From: JALYXV01 sp963733505
Lineage (GTDB): Bacteria; Actinomycetota; Acidimicrobiia; Acidimicrobiales; Palsa-688
Direction of reading: 5' to 3'
DNA: 64,000 nt
Assembly (NCBI GenBank): GCA_963733505.1
Contig: CAVTDW010000023.1
Span: forward strand, 186,001-250,000
Numbering within the stretch: position 1 is the first letter of the stretch; the number at the start of each line of letters is the position of its first letter. Position numbers and translations under genes: made by a program. Shown here one piece after another: positions 44,356 through 53,426 of this stretch. The notes under the pieces are model-generated. The model made no database searches. It saw only the letters and a list, made by a program, of their open reading frames with translations, and was not told the DNA's origin.

Positions 44356-46170
44356 ACGGCGACAACGCAGCATGACGTCCCGCCCGGCCCGCGCCCTGCT
44401 GACGCCGACGCTCCGACTCCGGTAGGCGCCGATGATGGCGGGCCGTGGCGGCGACGCCTCTTCGTCGCCGCAGTATTCGCGGTCGCGACCATGGCGATGC
44501 TGCGCCGCACGCCGGGCGAGCTGGCCAACCGACTACCGGGGAACCTGGGCGATGCCCCGTTGGTGATGTGGATCCTGCAGTGGGGCGGCCACGGGCTACG
44601 CCACAACCCGATCCATGTGTTCAACGGCAATATCTACTGGCCCTACCCCCACACCCTCGCCTACGCCGACTCGATGCTCTCGGTCGCCCCCGCCTATGGG
44701 CTGCTCTACGGCATCACGGGCAAATGGGCGCTGGCCTGGAACCTCCTGTGGATCGGCCTCATCGGCCTCAATCTGGGGGCGACCTATTGCCTGACGCGTT
44801 GGCTGACCGGTCGCACCGACGTCGCCATCTTCGCCGGTCTGGCGGTCGGGTTCTCCGCCTACGTCTTCAACAACGCCGGACACCCACAACTCGAAGTGAT
44901 CGGGTTGGTGCCGCTCGGTTTCCTGCTGCTGTTCAAGTTGTTCGACCGTCCCCGCATGACGACGGCAGTCTTGTTCGGCATCGTCAACGTCGCCATCGCC
45001 CTCGGCGCGCTGTACGTGGCAACCGGCTACGCCATCGCCGTCGTCGTCATCGTCGTCGGTTTTGCGGTGTCGGTGCGGGCCCGGCCGCCACGGGGCCTCC
45101 TGGCCTGCCTGGCGGTGGCCGGGCTCATCACCATGATCGCCGCTCCGTCGGTCATCCCCTATCGCGACGTCGAGAAGACCTTCGGGCGCCGGGCGCTGGC
45201 TCCCGAGTGGGGTCTTCGGCCCCGGGACATCGTGCGGCCGGCCGTCGGCTCCTATCTGTACAAGACGCTGTCGCACGACACCGACCAGGGCAGCGGTGAA
45301 CGGCATCTCTTCCCGGGGTTCCTGACACTCGGACTGGCCGCAGTGGGCGCGGTCGCGCTGGTCGTCGATCGCCGCCGACGCCCCCGCGGGCAGCATCGCG
45401 CTGGTGGCAGCGAGGGCGGCGTCGTTCGCGGGGTGCCGCCTGACCGACGGCGTTACGTGCTGCTCCTCATGGTCGGCGGCGGGGTCATCGGTGTACTCGC
45501 CGTCGGCGCGGTCGGCAGTTCGTTTCCCACGCCGTGGCGAGTTGCCTATGACCACGTCGAGCCGTTGTCGGGCGTTCGCGTGCCCGCCCGGCTGGCGTTG
45601 TTCAGCATCCTGGCGGGCGCCGTGCTGGCGGCCGTGGGGCTCACGGCCGTCATGCAGCGAATATCGCGTCCCGCGGTCCGGGTAGCCATCGCCGCCATCG
45701 CATCGGTCCTGCTGCTGGTCGAACTGGCGGCGCCGGTGCCCTACACCCACATTCCCGACGATCCCGCCACCTTGGCGGTGTACCACGCAATGAGCCACCG
45801 ACCGATGGGGGCGGTCGCGGAATTGCCGATCTTCAACCCGGGACAGAGCGTCAACGACTGGGCCTACGGGGAACCGGCCCGAATGGTGTGGGCGACGATC
45901 GACTACCACCCCAGGGTCAACGGCTATTCCGGGTATGTGTCGCCGACCTACGACAGCGACGCCGCGATCATCCGCACCATCCCCGCCCCGGCCGCCTTCG
46001 CCAAGTTGCGGGCCATGGACGTCCGCTACCTGATCCTGCATGTCGGGGTGCAGACCGACATCATGATGTACACCGAGGACCAGGCCCGCAGCATCATCAG
46101 CGCACTTCCGGCCGGAGCCACCGTCGACCGATACGCCGCCAACTACCTGGTCGACCTCGGCAAACCCTGA
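44356..46170 (+). CDS. Large integral membrane protein, GT-C-like or unknown
   Basis: This protein of roughly 600 residues has about ten hydrophobic segments and a C-terminal extracytoplasmic domain of roughly 150 residues (PYTHIPDDPATLAVYHAM onward). The layout resembles polytopic GT-C glycosyltransferases, but I see no decisive acidic motif in the first loop other than NLGDAPLVMW. No ATG, GTG or TTG precedes the first membrane segment in frame. An ACG at 44356 has AGGAG eight bases upstream and is the best start, and ATG 44490 would cut into the first helix. The stop lies eight bases from the end of the convergent DnaJ-like gene. Confidence 0.65.
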   Translation, partial: TATTQHDVPPGPRPADADAPTPVGADDGGPWRRRLFVAAVFAVATMAMLRRTPGELANRLPGNLGDAPLVMWILQWGGHGLRHNPIHVFNGNIYWPYPHTLAYADSMLSVAPAYGLLYGITGKWALAWNLLWIGLIGLNLGATYCLTRWLTGRTDVAIFAGLAVGFSAYVFNNAGHPQLEVIGLVPLGFLLLFKLFDRPRMTTAVLFGIVNVAIALGALYVATGYAIAVVVIVVGFAVSVRARPPRGLLACLAVAGLITMIAAPSVIPYRDVEKTFGRRALAPEWGLRPRDIVRPAVGSYLYKTLSHDTDQGSGERHLFPGFLTLGLAAVGAVALVVDRRRRPRGQHRAGGSEGGVVRGVPPDRRRYVLLLMVGGGVIGVLAVGAVGSSFPTPWRVAYDHVEPLSGVRVPARLALFSILAGAVLAAVGLTAVMQRISRPAVRVAIAAIASVLLLVELAAPVPYTHIPDDPATLAVYHAMSHRPMGAVAELPIFNPGQSVNDWAYGEPARMVWATIDYHPRVNGYSGYVSPTYDSDAAIIRTIPAPAAFAKLRAMDVRYLILHVGVQTDIMMYTEDQARSIISALPAGATVDRYAANYLVDLGKP

Positions 46171-46177
46171 CGCGACG

Positions 46178-46926
46178 TCACGGCGCCGACGGAAGGGCGC
46201 ACAAGACGGTGGGCCGCAGCGACCAGAAGTGCCCGACCGTTCCTGTCGGGCATTGGTCGGCGGCGGTGACCTCGGCGAGGATCTGTCCGTGGTTCGAGGT
46301 ACAAGGCACGATCGTCGCCGGCTGCGCCGTGCCCGACCCCGACAGGCACTTTCCGACCGGCCGGATCGCGGCGCTCCCTGGGGCGGTACCCACCGGCGCG
46401 GTCGGCGGAACCGGTGTCGAGGCCGCGGCACCTCCGAGTGTCGTAGGCGCGGCACCTCGCGAAGGTCGTGACCGTCGAGCTCTGATCACCCGGCCAAGAT
46501 CCGGCGTAGGCGGTGACCAGGAAGATGAGCGCCAAGGCCAGGAGAATCAGTACCGACGGACGGAGAAACGGGATCCGCATTCGTGCGTCCCGCGAGATCT
46601 CGGCGCCGGTACTCGCGCCCGAGTCGTCAACCGGGCTGCTGCCCGACCGGCCCGACCGCGGTGGCCCGATCTCGGCGCTCGCCGCCAACTCCTGGTCATA
46701 CCGGCGCCGGCGTTCGGTATCGCTCAGCACCGCCCAGGCCTCGTTGAGCGACCGCATGGCGTCGCCGGTGTCGCCGGTGTCGCTGGTGTCGCCGGTGTGG
46801 CGCGGCGTTGGCCACGTCTGGGTGCAACTGGCGCGCCCGGCGCCGGTACCCCGCTCGCAACGCCTCGGCGGACGCGTCGGGCGGTACCCCGAGCCGCTCG
46901 TACAGCGTCGTTTCCGGCTCGGTCAC
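46178..46926 (-). CDS. Membrane protein with cytoplasmic J-domain and extracytoplasmic septum-formation-like domain (frameshifted)
   Basis: The N-terminus is a DnaJ domain: LYERLGVPPDASAEALRAGY, then the HPD motif in RQLHPDVA, then MRSLNEAWAVLSDTERRRRYD. A transmembrane segment follows (VLILLALALIFLVTAYAG), and then a C-terminal domain with paired cysteines (GKCLSGSG, IVPCTSNHGQ, DQCPTG, TVLCAL) like the septum-formation/LppU-type domain. The frame changes near 46800 and near 46459, each equal to one extra base. The J domain is interrupted by a D-T-G/S tripeptide repeat. GTG at 46926 overlaps the upstream glycosyltransferase stop, so it is the last gene of the polysaccharide operon. Confidence 0.72.
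46761..46796. repeat. Four 9-bp repeats inside the J-domain gene
   Basis: GTCGCCGGT is repeated four times (one copy GTCGCTGGT). On the coding strand it encodes a run of Asp-Thr-Gly/Ser tripeptides between the HPD loop and the third helix of the J domain. Copy number could vary by slippage without changing frame. Confidence 0.65.
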
Positions 46927-48183
46927 GGCTCGGGGGCCGCGGGCACCGTCGCAGCGCCAGCCGTGCGCCGGTCGGTGAGGCGGTCATAGAACTCGTTGGT
47001 CCGGCGCACCATTTGTGACAGTGAGAACTCGGCTTCGTAGATCTGGCGCGACCGGGCGCCGAATCGGGCCCGCAGTTCCGGCGAGGCGCACAATGAGGCC
47101 AGCGCCGATCCCAGTTCGTCGACATCGCCGGGCGTCACCAGCAAACCGTTCTCCCCGGAACGAACCACTTCGCGCACACCACCCACGTTGCCCCCGATGA
47201 CGGGCTTGGCGAACACCATCGCCTCGAGCAGCGTCAGGCCGAAACTCTCGAACCGGGAGGGGGCGACGACGAGGTCGCACTCGGCGTACAGCTCGCTCAG
47301 CCGGTCATCGGTGACCGGGCCGAGGAACGTCACCCGATCCACCAGCCGCCGTCCTTCCGGCGACGACTCGAACCGCTCGCGATAGGTGACGCCGTCCACG
47401 GCCGCCAGGTCATCGCGGCCGGCCAGCACCAACTGGGCTTCGGGGAAGCGGTCGAGGATCGACGGCGCGCACGCCAGGAGGGTGTCGACCCCCTTGCGCC
47501 GTTCCAACCGCCCGACGAACAGGATCAGGACCTTGCTCGCAAGCGGGGACGGTCGCGGAGGCGTCGGGCGGCGGTCGGGCAGGCCGAGGGGGATCACCTC
47601 GAGGCGCTCGGCGGGAAGGCACACGTCATAGGCCGACTCGATCTCGGTGATGACAGCGTCGGAATCGGCGACCAGCGCAGTGGCCAGCTGGTAACACCGC
47701 CGTTCGCACGACGCGATCTCGTCGGCCGCCCCGGCCCCGGCCAGCCGCTCGTCGATTCGCTGCAGCGTCCTCATCGGCGTATACAGGCCGACCACACACC
47801 GGAATCTCCCATCGAGCAGCACCGCCAGGCCCTCGGCGTCCCAGTTCGGCACCTGCACCACGTCCACCGGCCGCTGGCTATGGATGCGCTGCAGCTCGTC
47901 GAGCAAGGGACGCGGCGTAGTCCCAAATATGCGCCGGGGCGCCGAGCGACTCCGGGAGGCGGTGATGCCGGGGCACGACCCGGTGGACCCACACCCCTTC
48001 GTCGAGGTCGACCCGGTCGTGGAGCTCACCGCGGGTGAGGACCCGCACCACGTGGCCGGCGGCGGCCAAGCCCGTCGCCAGGGCATGAACGTGGCGGCCG
48101 ATGCCGCCGATCGGTCGGGGTGGATAGTCCTGGCTGAACAAGCAGACGTGAAGCCGGTCCTCCTTGCGCCGAGGCGGTGGGAA
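46923..48183 (-). CDS. GT4-family glycosyltransferase (frameshifted; probably fused to the upstream GT2 module)
   Basis: This GT-B retaining transferase starts with HVCLFSQDYPPRPIGGIGRH, has the sugar-nucleotide site region FVGRLERRKGVDTLLA and the ESFGLTLLEAMVFAKPV motif with the conserved Glu residues. The frame changes near 47912 (DYAA to RPLLDELQRI), equal to one extra base. No start codon or ribosome-binding site separates it from the GT2 module; removing one T from TTTT near 48183 makes the two one chain. It would add a sugar to the exported glycan. Its TGA overlaps the J-domain gene start. Confidence 0.82.
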
Positions 48184-49165
48184 AAGGGAGCCACGGTTCT
48201 TGCCGCCCGTCGAACCATGATGTGGCCCGCGTCTTCGGCGGCCCGGCCAGGAAGTGTTCGAGCCCGGCATCGAAGGCGGCGGGCATATCGATCTCGAATT
48301 TGTCCAGGTCTTCCTGCGTCAACAATCCGAGGTCGATATCGCGGGCGTAGTCACGGCGCTGGGCGTCGACGAACTCCGCTAGTCCGACGCACGCCGAATA
48401 GAAAGAAGAGGCGCCCGCGGCGTTCTTCAGGGCGAAGTAGCTCGCGTTCTTCATCACCACATATCGGTCGCGGACGATCCGATTCTCGCCCCGAACGTGG
48501 TTGGGGAGGAACTTGTGATACACGTATCCGTCGTCCAGTTGACAGATGACATAGCCCGCATCCACCATCCGGGCGCACACATCGGTTTCGTCCAGGTAGT
48601 ACTCGAATTCCTCGTCGAAGCCCCCGATGTCGACCAGGCGATCCCGCCGGAACGACGAATTGGTTCCGAGGAGCGACGAGAACGTGGCGCCGGCAGGCAT
48701 GTTCAGCCAGCCGGTCGGATTGTTGTCGAACGTCAACGTCGTGCGCCCAATGCGGTCCGAAGCCAGGTACCGCGTCTGGAGCGTCGTGCCGGTGTAGTCG
48801 TAGACCGGCCCCCCCGCCCCGGCGACGTCGTCGTCGGCATACGCCGCGACCAGCCGATCGAGCCAGGCGGGATCGGGATAGGCGTCGTCGTCGATGAACG
48901 CCACGATGTCGCCCGCTGCGACGGCGATCCCGATGTTGCGCGACATCGAAAGATTCAGCTCCGGGCAGCGGGCCGTCTTCACGCGGCCGGCGTAGGAGTC
49001 GAGGACCGTCTCGGTGTCGTCCTTCGATGGCCCGTTGACCACGACGATCTCGAAGGCGGCGTAATCCAGCTGGCTGAGCCCCGTGAGGGTCAGCTTGAGG
49101 CTGTCCGCCCGGTTGTAGGTATTGACCACGACGGAGACGCGACGGTCACCGGCATTCGAAGCCAT
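48026..49165 (-). CDS. GT2-family glycosyltransferase
   Basis: This GT-A inverting transferase has VSVVVNTYNRADSLKLTL at the N-terminus, the metal-binding DDD in AFIDDDAYPDPAW and GGFDEEFEYYLDETDVCARM as acceptor/catalytic region. Conserved sequence ends near 48190 at QEPWLPFP; the residues after that down to the stop at 48026 are an out-of-frame extension. The natural protein most likely continues into the GT4 module. ATG at 49165 lies nine bases after the coiled-coil gene. Confidence 0.87.
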   Translation of the reverse strand: MASNAGDRRVSVVVNTYNRADSLKLTLTGLSQLDYAAFEIVVVNGPSKDDTETVLDSYAGRVKTARCPELNLSMSRNIGIAVAAGDIVAFIDDDAYPDPAWLDRLVAAYADDDVAGAGGPVYDYTGTTLQTRYLASDRIGRTTLTFDNNPTGWLNMPAGATFSSLLGTNSSFRRDRLVDIGGFDEEFEYYLDETDVCARMVDAGYVICQLDDGYVYHKFLPNHVRGENRIVRDRYVVMKNASYFALKNAAGASSFYSACVGLAEFVDAQRRDYARDIDLGLLTQEDLDKFEIDMPAAFDAGLEHFLAGPPKTRATSWFDGRQEPWLPFPTASAQGGPASRLLVQPGLSTPTDRRHRPPRSCPGDGLGRRRPRGAGPHPR

Positions 49166-49174
49166 GCGCCGTCG

Positions 49175-49612
49175 TCAGCTCGCAGGCGCGGTCTCGGAGC
49201 CGTCAGGCGTGGACGCCATGGGCCACGCCGCGATCCGTTGTTCGAGCAGGCGCAGCCGTTCCGCGAGCTGTTCGGCCTGCCCCTGCAACCGGCGCTCAGC
49301 CTTCACCGCCGCCCGGGTCACCCCGTGCTGGCGCGACACCGCGTCGAGCACGGCGGCCACGCTGACTTTCAGCTCGTCGAGCTCCGCCCGGGTGCTCGCC
49401 TGGGCCTGTTCGAGTGCTCGTTGCCGGTCGTGAAGACCCTCGACCGCGGCCGGCAGGTCACCCTTCAGCCTCTGGACGTCGCTCCAGGTGTCGCCATGGG
49501 CATGTTCCAGAGCTGACAGCCGGGGCCCGATCGCCTGATCCACCACCGTGGTGACGAGTCTGGCCGCCGGGCGAGCCGCTTTCTTCATGGCAGGCTTGAG
49601 CTGCATTGCCAC
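49175..49612 (-). CDS. Small coiled-coil protein of the polysaccharide operon
   Basis: This 145-residue protein is mostly helical with heptad-like spacing (ALEQAQASTRAELDELKVSV and LQGQAEQLAERLRLLEQRIA). It has a basic N-terminus (MKKAARPAARLV) that could associate with membrane. No enzyme motif is present. GTG at 49612 or ATG at 49606 may start it. It lies between gmd and the GT2 gene and may scaffold glycosyltransferases or take part in chain-length control. Confidence 0.68.
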   Translation of the reverse strand: MAMQLKPAMKKAARPAARLVTTVVDQAIGPRLSALEHAHGDTWSDVQRLKGDLPAAVEGLHDRQRALEQAQASTRAELDELKVSVAAVLDAVSRQHGVTRAAVKAERRLQGQAEQLAERLRLLEQRIAAWPMASTPDGSETAPAS

Positions 49613-49668
49613 TCAGACGGTAGCGGCTGGTCTGCGCCCCGGCATCCCCGATCCACGGCGGGGTGGCG

Positions 49669-50661
49669 TCAGGCGCGGCGCCCGTCGTTGCCGTCCTCGA
49701 TCCGGGCGATGTCGGCGTCGACCATGATCTTCACCAGTTCGTCGAAGCGGGTCTGCGCCCGCCACCCGAGTTCGCGCTCCGCCAAGGAGGCGTCGCCGAG
49801 CAGGTAGTTGACCTCGGCGGGACGGACGTAGCGGGGGTCGATGCTCACGTACTTCTCCCAGTCCAACCCGACGTGGCCGAAGGCCGCCTCGCAGAACTCC
49901 CGGACGCTGTGCGCCTCCCCCGTGGCCACGACGTAGTCGCCCGGGGTGTCGTGCTGAAGCATCAGCCACATGGCCTCGACGTACTCGGGGGCATAACCCC
50001 AGTCCCGCTTCGGGTCGAGCGAGCCCAGCCGCAGCTGATCCTGGAGCCCGCAGGCGATTCTCGCCACCGCGGTCGTGATCTTGCGGGTGACGAAGTTCTC
50101 GCCGCGCCTCGGGCTCTCGTGGTTGAAGAGGATTCCGTTGACGGTGAACATGTCGTACGACTCACGGAAGTTCACGGTGGTGTGGTACGCGAACACCTTG
50201 GCCGAGGCGTAGGGGCTGCGAGGATGAAACGGCGTCGCCTCCGACTGCGGCGGCGGTGCCGATCCGAACATCTCCGACGACGAGGCTTGGTAAAAACGGG
50301 CGTCGACGCCCGAAGCGTGAATCGCCTCCAACAGGCGCACCGCGCCGAGCCCCGTCACCTCTCCGGTGTAGTCGGGAACCTCGAAGCTGACCGCGACGTG
50401 GCTCTGCGCGCCCAGGTTGTAGATCTCGTCCGGCTGGATGTCGCGGACCAGGTTGACCAGGCCCACCGCGTCGGACAGGTCGCCGTAGTGCAGGTTGAGG
50501 GCGGAACCGACGCCGTGGTCCAGGTGGTCGATGCGTTGGCGGTTGAAGCTCGACGAGCGCCGGACGATGCCATGTACCTCATAGCCCTTGCCGAGCAGCA
50601 GCTCGGCCAGGTAGGACCCGTCCTGGCCCGAGATACCGGTGATTACGGCCCGTTTGGTCAT
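49669..50661 (-). CDS. gmd: GDP-mannose 4,6-dehydratase
   Basis: Gmd converts GDP-D-mannose to GDP-4-keto-6-deoxymannose, the precursor of GDP-rhamnose and GDP-fucose. The NADP-binding loop is ITGISGQDGSYLAELLL, and the catalytic residues lie in YQASSSEMFG and SPYASAKVFAY. The family motif RRGENFVTRKIT is intact. At 330 residues from ATG 50661 the length is normal. It shows that the glycan contains a 6-deoxyhexose derived from GDP-mannose. The reductase or epimerase that completes it is not seen in the window. Confidence 0.95.
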   Translation of the reverse strand: MTKRAVITGISGQDGSYLAELLLGKGYEVHGIVRRSSSFNRQRIDHLDHGVGSALNLHYGDLSDAVGLVNLVRDIQPDEIYNLGAQSHVAVSFEVPDYTGEVTGLGAVRLLEAIHASGVDARFYQASSSEMFGSAPPPQSEATPFHPRSPYASAKVFAYHTTVNFRESYDMFTVNGILFNHESPRRGENFVTRKITTAVARIACGLQDQLRLGSLDPKRDWGYAPEYVEAMWLMLQHDTPGDYVVATGEAHSVREFCEAAFGHVGLDWEKYVSIDPRYVRPAEVNYLLGDASLAERELGWRAQTRFDELVKIMVDADIARIEDGNDGRRA

Positions 50662-50719
50662 TGCGGCGAAGCCTCCACATCGAGGGCCAACACGGCTCCG
50701 GAAGCGTCGATGGTACCCG

Positions 50720-52189
50720 TCACGCTCCCGGGTCCTGCACCGTGGCAGCACAGAAGATCGACTGGCCGAACGGCGGGCGGTACCCGGACTCGAGCCGGCG
50801 CAGCACCGGCACGAAGACGCTGTCGAATAGCTGCACCCGACCTGCCGTGGTCGGGACCCGGCGCAGCTTCCGCGCCACGACCCACCATGCCAGCGCGCCC
50901 ACGGCGTTCACATAGCGAGCGTCGAGAACCGTCAGGCCGGCATCGTGCATCAGCTTGGTCAAGTTCTCGATGCGGTAGCGCCGGTAGTGCCCGACCCGTC
51001 GGTCGAAATCGCTGTACAGCTCCATGAACGCCGGGACCCAGACGACGATGCGGCCGCCGGGTCGCAGCGCCCCGGCCAGTTGCTTGAGCGCGGTGGCGTC
51101 GTCCTCGATGTGCTCGAGCACGTTGATCATCACGACCGCGTCGTACGACCGGCCGTTGGCCACCGCTTCGGCGACGTCGACCTGGCGGACCTCGACGCTG
51201 GGGTTGGCCTGGAAGCGCTTCTGAAGGATGTCGATCGACTGCGACGACAGCTCGGTGGCTACCACCCGCGACGTCTTGGCGAACAACTCGGTGAAGGTTC
51301 CATGGCCGGCGCCGATCTCCAGGACCTCGGGACCCAGGTGCGGTTGGGCCAGTCGGTGGATCCAGTCGGCGTAGTTGTCGGCGCCGTCCAGCGACTCCAG
51401 CGTCGCCACCAACTCCTGATCGGCCTCGGCGAACGCTACCGGCGCCGCCTGGGGCCGACCCCGGTGGGTCGTGCGTTTCATCAGGTTCTGGCGCAGCGGC
51501 GAGTAGCGGACGATGCAGTACATCGCCCGGACGCCGTCCTTCCATCCGATCTTCTTGCCCTCGTCGTAGGTTCGCCCGGCGTAGGAGATCCCGACCTCCC
51601 AGATGCGCCAGCCGCCGCTGGCCACCTTGGCCGTGATCTCGGGTTCGAAGCCGAAGCGGTCCTCTTCGATCACGAAACTCTGGATGACCTCGCGCCGAAA
51701 GGCCTTGTAACAGGTCTCCATGTCGGACAGGTTCAAGTTGGTGAACATGTTGGACACGAGGGTCAAGAGTCGGTTGCCGACCGAGTGCCAGTAGTACAGC
51801 ACCCGGTGGGGGCGGTCGGCCTGGAACCGTGACCCGTAGACGACGTCGGCGCGTCCGTCGAGCAGGGGGGCGAGCACCACGCGGTACTCGGCCGGATCGT
51901 ATTCGAGGTCGGCGTCCTGGACGATCACGAACTCGGCTGTGGCCTCGGCGAATCCCCGGCGCAGGGCGGCGCCCTTGCCCTGGTTGAAGGGTTGGAGGAG
52001 CAGCCTGACTCGCGGATCGTCGATCCGGCCCGCCAGCTCCCGGGTGCCGTCGGTGGATCCGTCGTCGACGACGATCAACTCCGCCACATAGGGGGAGCCG
52101 AGAACCTTGGCGGCCACGATCTCGATCGTCGCCGCTTCGTTGTAGCAAGGCATGACTACCGACAAGCAGCCACGGCTCGGGTCAGCCAT
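50720..52189 (-). CDS. Bifunctional GT2 glycosyltransferase / class I SAM methyltransferase
   Basis: This 489-residue protein joins two enzymes. Residues about 9-235 are a dolichyl-phosphate-mannose-synthase-like GT2: LSVVMPCYNEAATIEIV, VVDDGSTDGTRELA, QDADLEYDPAEY and DMETCYKAFRREVI. Residues about 285-470 are a methyltransferase with LEIGAGHGTFTELFA and VVMINVLEHIEDD. ATG at 52189 is the start after an in-frame non-coding extension. Transfer from or to a polyprenyl carrier, plus methylation, is the likely combined role in glycan initiation or modification. Confidence 0.88.
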   Translation of the reverse strand: MADPSRGCLSVVMPCYNEAATIEIVAAKVLGSPYVAELIVVDDGSTDGTRELAGRIDDPRVRLLLQPFNQGKGAALRRGFAEATAEFVIVQDADLEYDPAEYRVVLAPLLDGRADVVYGSRFQADRPHRVLYYWHSVGNRLLTLVSNMFTNLNLSDMETCYKAFRREVIQSFVIEEDRFGFEPEITAKVASGGWRIWEVGISYAGRTYDEGKKIGWKDGVRAMYCIVRYSPLRQNLMKRTTHRGRPQAAPVAFAEADQELVATLESLDGADNYADWIHRLAQPHLGPEVLEIGAGHGTFTELFAKTSRVVATELSSQSIDILQKRFQANPSVEVRQVDVAEAVANGRSYDAVVMINVLEHIEDDATALKQLAGALRPGGRIVVWVPAFMELYSDFDRRVGHYRRYRIENLTKLMHDAGLTVLDARYVNAVGALAWWVVARKLRRVPTTAGRVQLFDSVFVPVLRRLESGYRPPFGQSIFCAATVQDPGA

Positions 52190-52199
52190 CCCGGCGATG

Positions 52200-53426
52200 T
52201 TAGTTGTCCGTTCCCCGCAGCCGTCTGCGCTGTGCCGCGTGGCGGCCCACGGTCTCACCGAGGAGCCTCTCGTAGCGCCCGAGCACGGCGTCCCACGAGT
52301 AGTGCGCCTGCACGTAGTCCCGCCCCCGAGCACCGAGCGCCGGGGCCAGCGATGCGTGGGCCAGCAACAGGTCGACGGCCGCTTCGAACTCGGCATAGCC
52401 GTCGTAGGCGATGCCGCCTCCGGCTCGGTCCACCTGGCCGGCCAACACGTCACAGCGCCCCTGCACCAGGGCGGCTGTCCCCTGGACCCAAGACTCGCTC
52501 AGGACCATCGAAAAGCTTTCGAAGTACGAAGGCTGCACCATGGCCAACGCCCCGTCCAAGGCGTCGAGCTTCACCGACTCGGGCACGAAGCCGGTGGCGA
52601 TCACATCGGGGTGCGACGCCAGGTTGGTGAGGGGATCACCCATCACCACCAGCGCCAGGTCTCCGGGGCGGCGCCGTTTGTAGGTGGTGAAGTAGTCGTA
52701 CAGCTCGAGCGACCCCTTCTCGGCCACCACTCGGCCGACGAACAACAGGTACGGGCGTTCGCCCAGCCCGGCGTCGGCCCGGAACCGGGGGCCGTGTCCG
52801 GTGGCGTCGAGGTCGACCCCGATACCGATGACCCGACCCGGCTGAGGTTGACCGGTGCGCTCGGCGACCAGCGCCGCCTCCTCCTCGGTCGAATAGGCGT
52901 ACGCGGTCGGCAGGCGCAGCATGAGATCGAAGATCGGAAGGTCGAACTGCGGCTCGCGGTGCGCCGTCGGGTGAAGCACCGTCGCCGTCCGCCCGGCGGC
53001 CACCGGGAGACCCGCCCAGGTCGTGTAGTACAGGTAGGTGAAGAAGATCACGGCGTCGAACGAGGCGGCGCGCCCCGCCAACCACGGCGCCAGTTCGGTG
53101 ACCAGGGGACCCTGGGCCGCCATCCAACTGCGCTGCAGCACGAGCGGTCGAACCCCGTGACTCCACGATGTTCGCCCGTCCAAGTCGCCGAAGACGGCCA
53201 CGTCTCGGGGCCGTCGCACCGGGAGGCGGTGAACCCTGACCCCGTCGAGGATCTCCTCCCCCGGCGGGTAGGCGTTGGCCCAGTCGATATAGCTGACGGC
53301 GCAGCTCGTGACAACTTCCACGGCGTGGCCCCGCTCCCCCAGTCGGGTCGCCAACTGGCGACACAACAGTTCGGCCCCGCCCGCCACGTCGGTCCCGTAT
53401 CGCTGGACAACCGCCAACAGTTTCAC
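52200..53426 (-). CDS. GT4-family glycosyltransferase
   Basis: This 408-residue GT-B transferase starts VVQRYGTDVAGGAELLCRQL and has FVGRVVAEKGSLELYDYF and SYFESFSMVLSESWVQGT with the conserved Glu pair. It is closely related in layout to the gene at 57974, including the TYKRRRPGDLALV stretch. GTG at 53426 overlaps the upstream gene's TGA. Confidence 0.88.
   Translation of the reverse strand: MKLLAVVQRYGTDVAGGAELLCRQLATRLGERGHAVEVVTSCAVSYIDWANAYPPGEEILDGVRVHRLPVRRPRDVAVFGDLDGRTSWSHGVRPLVLQRSWMAAQGPLVTELAPWLAGRAASFDAVIFFTYLYYTTWAGLPVAAGRTATVLHPTAHREPQFDLPIFDLMLRLPTAYAYSTEEEAALVAERTGQPQPGRVIGIGVDLDATGHGPRFRADAGLGERPYLLFVGRVVAEKGSLELYDYFTTYKRRRPGDLALVVMGDPLTNLASHPDVIATGFVPESVKLDALDGALAMVQPSYFESFSMVLSESWVQGTAALVQGRCDVLAGQVDRAGGGIAYDGYAEFEAAVDLLLAHASLAPALGARGRDYVQAHYSWDAVLGRYERLLGETVGRHAAQRRRLRGTDN

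Noticed and set aside
44596..46455. 619-codon minus-strand open frame opposite the membrane protein
   Set aside because: Composition is charged and repetitive without motifs, while the plus strand encodes regular hydrophobic helices.
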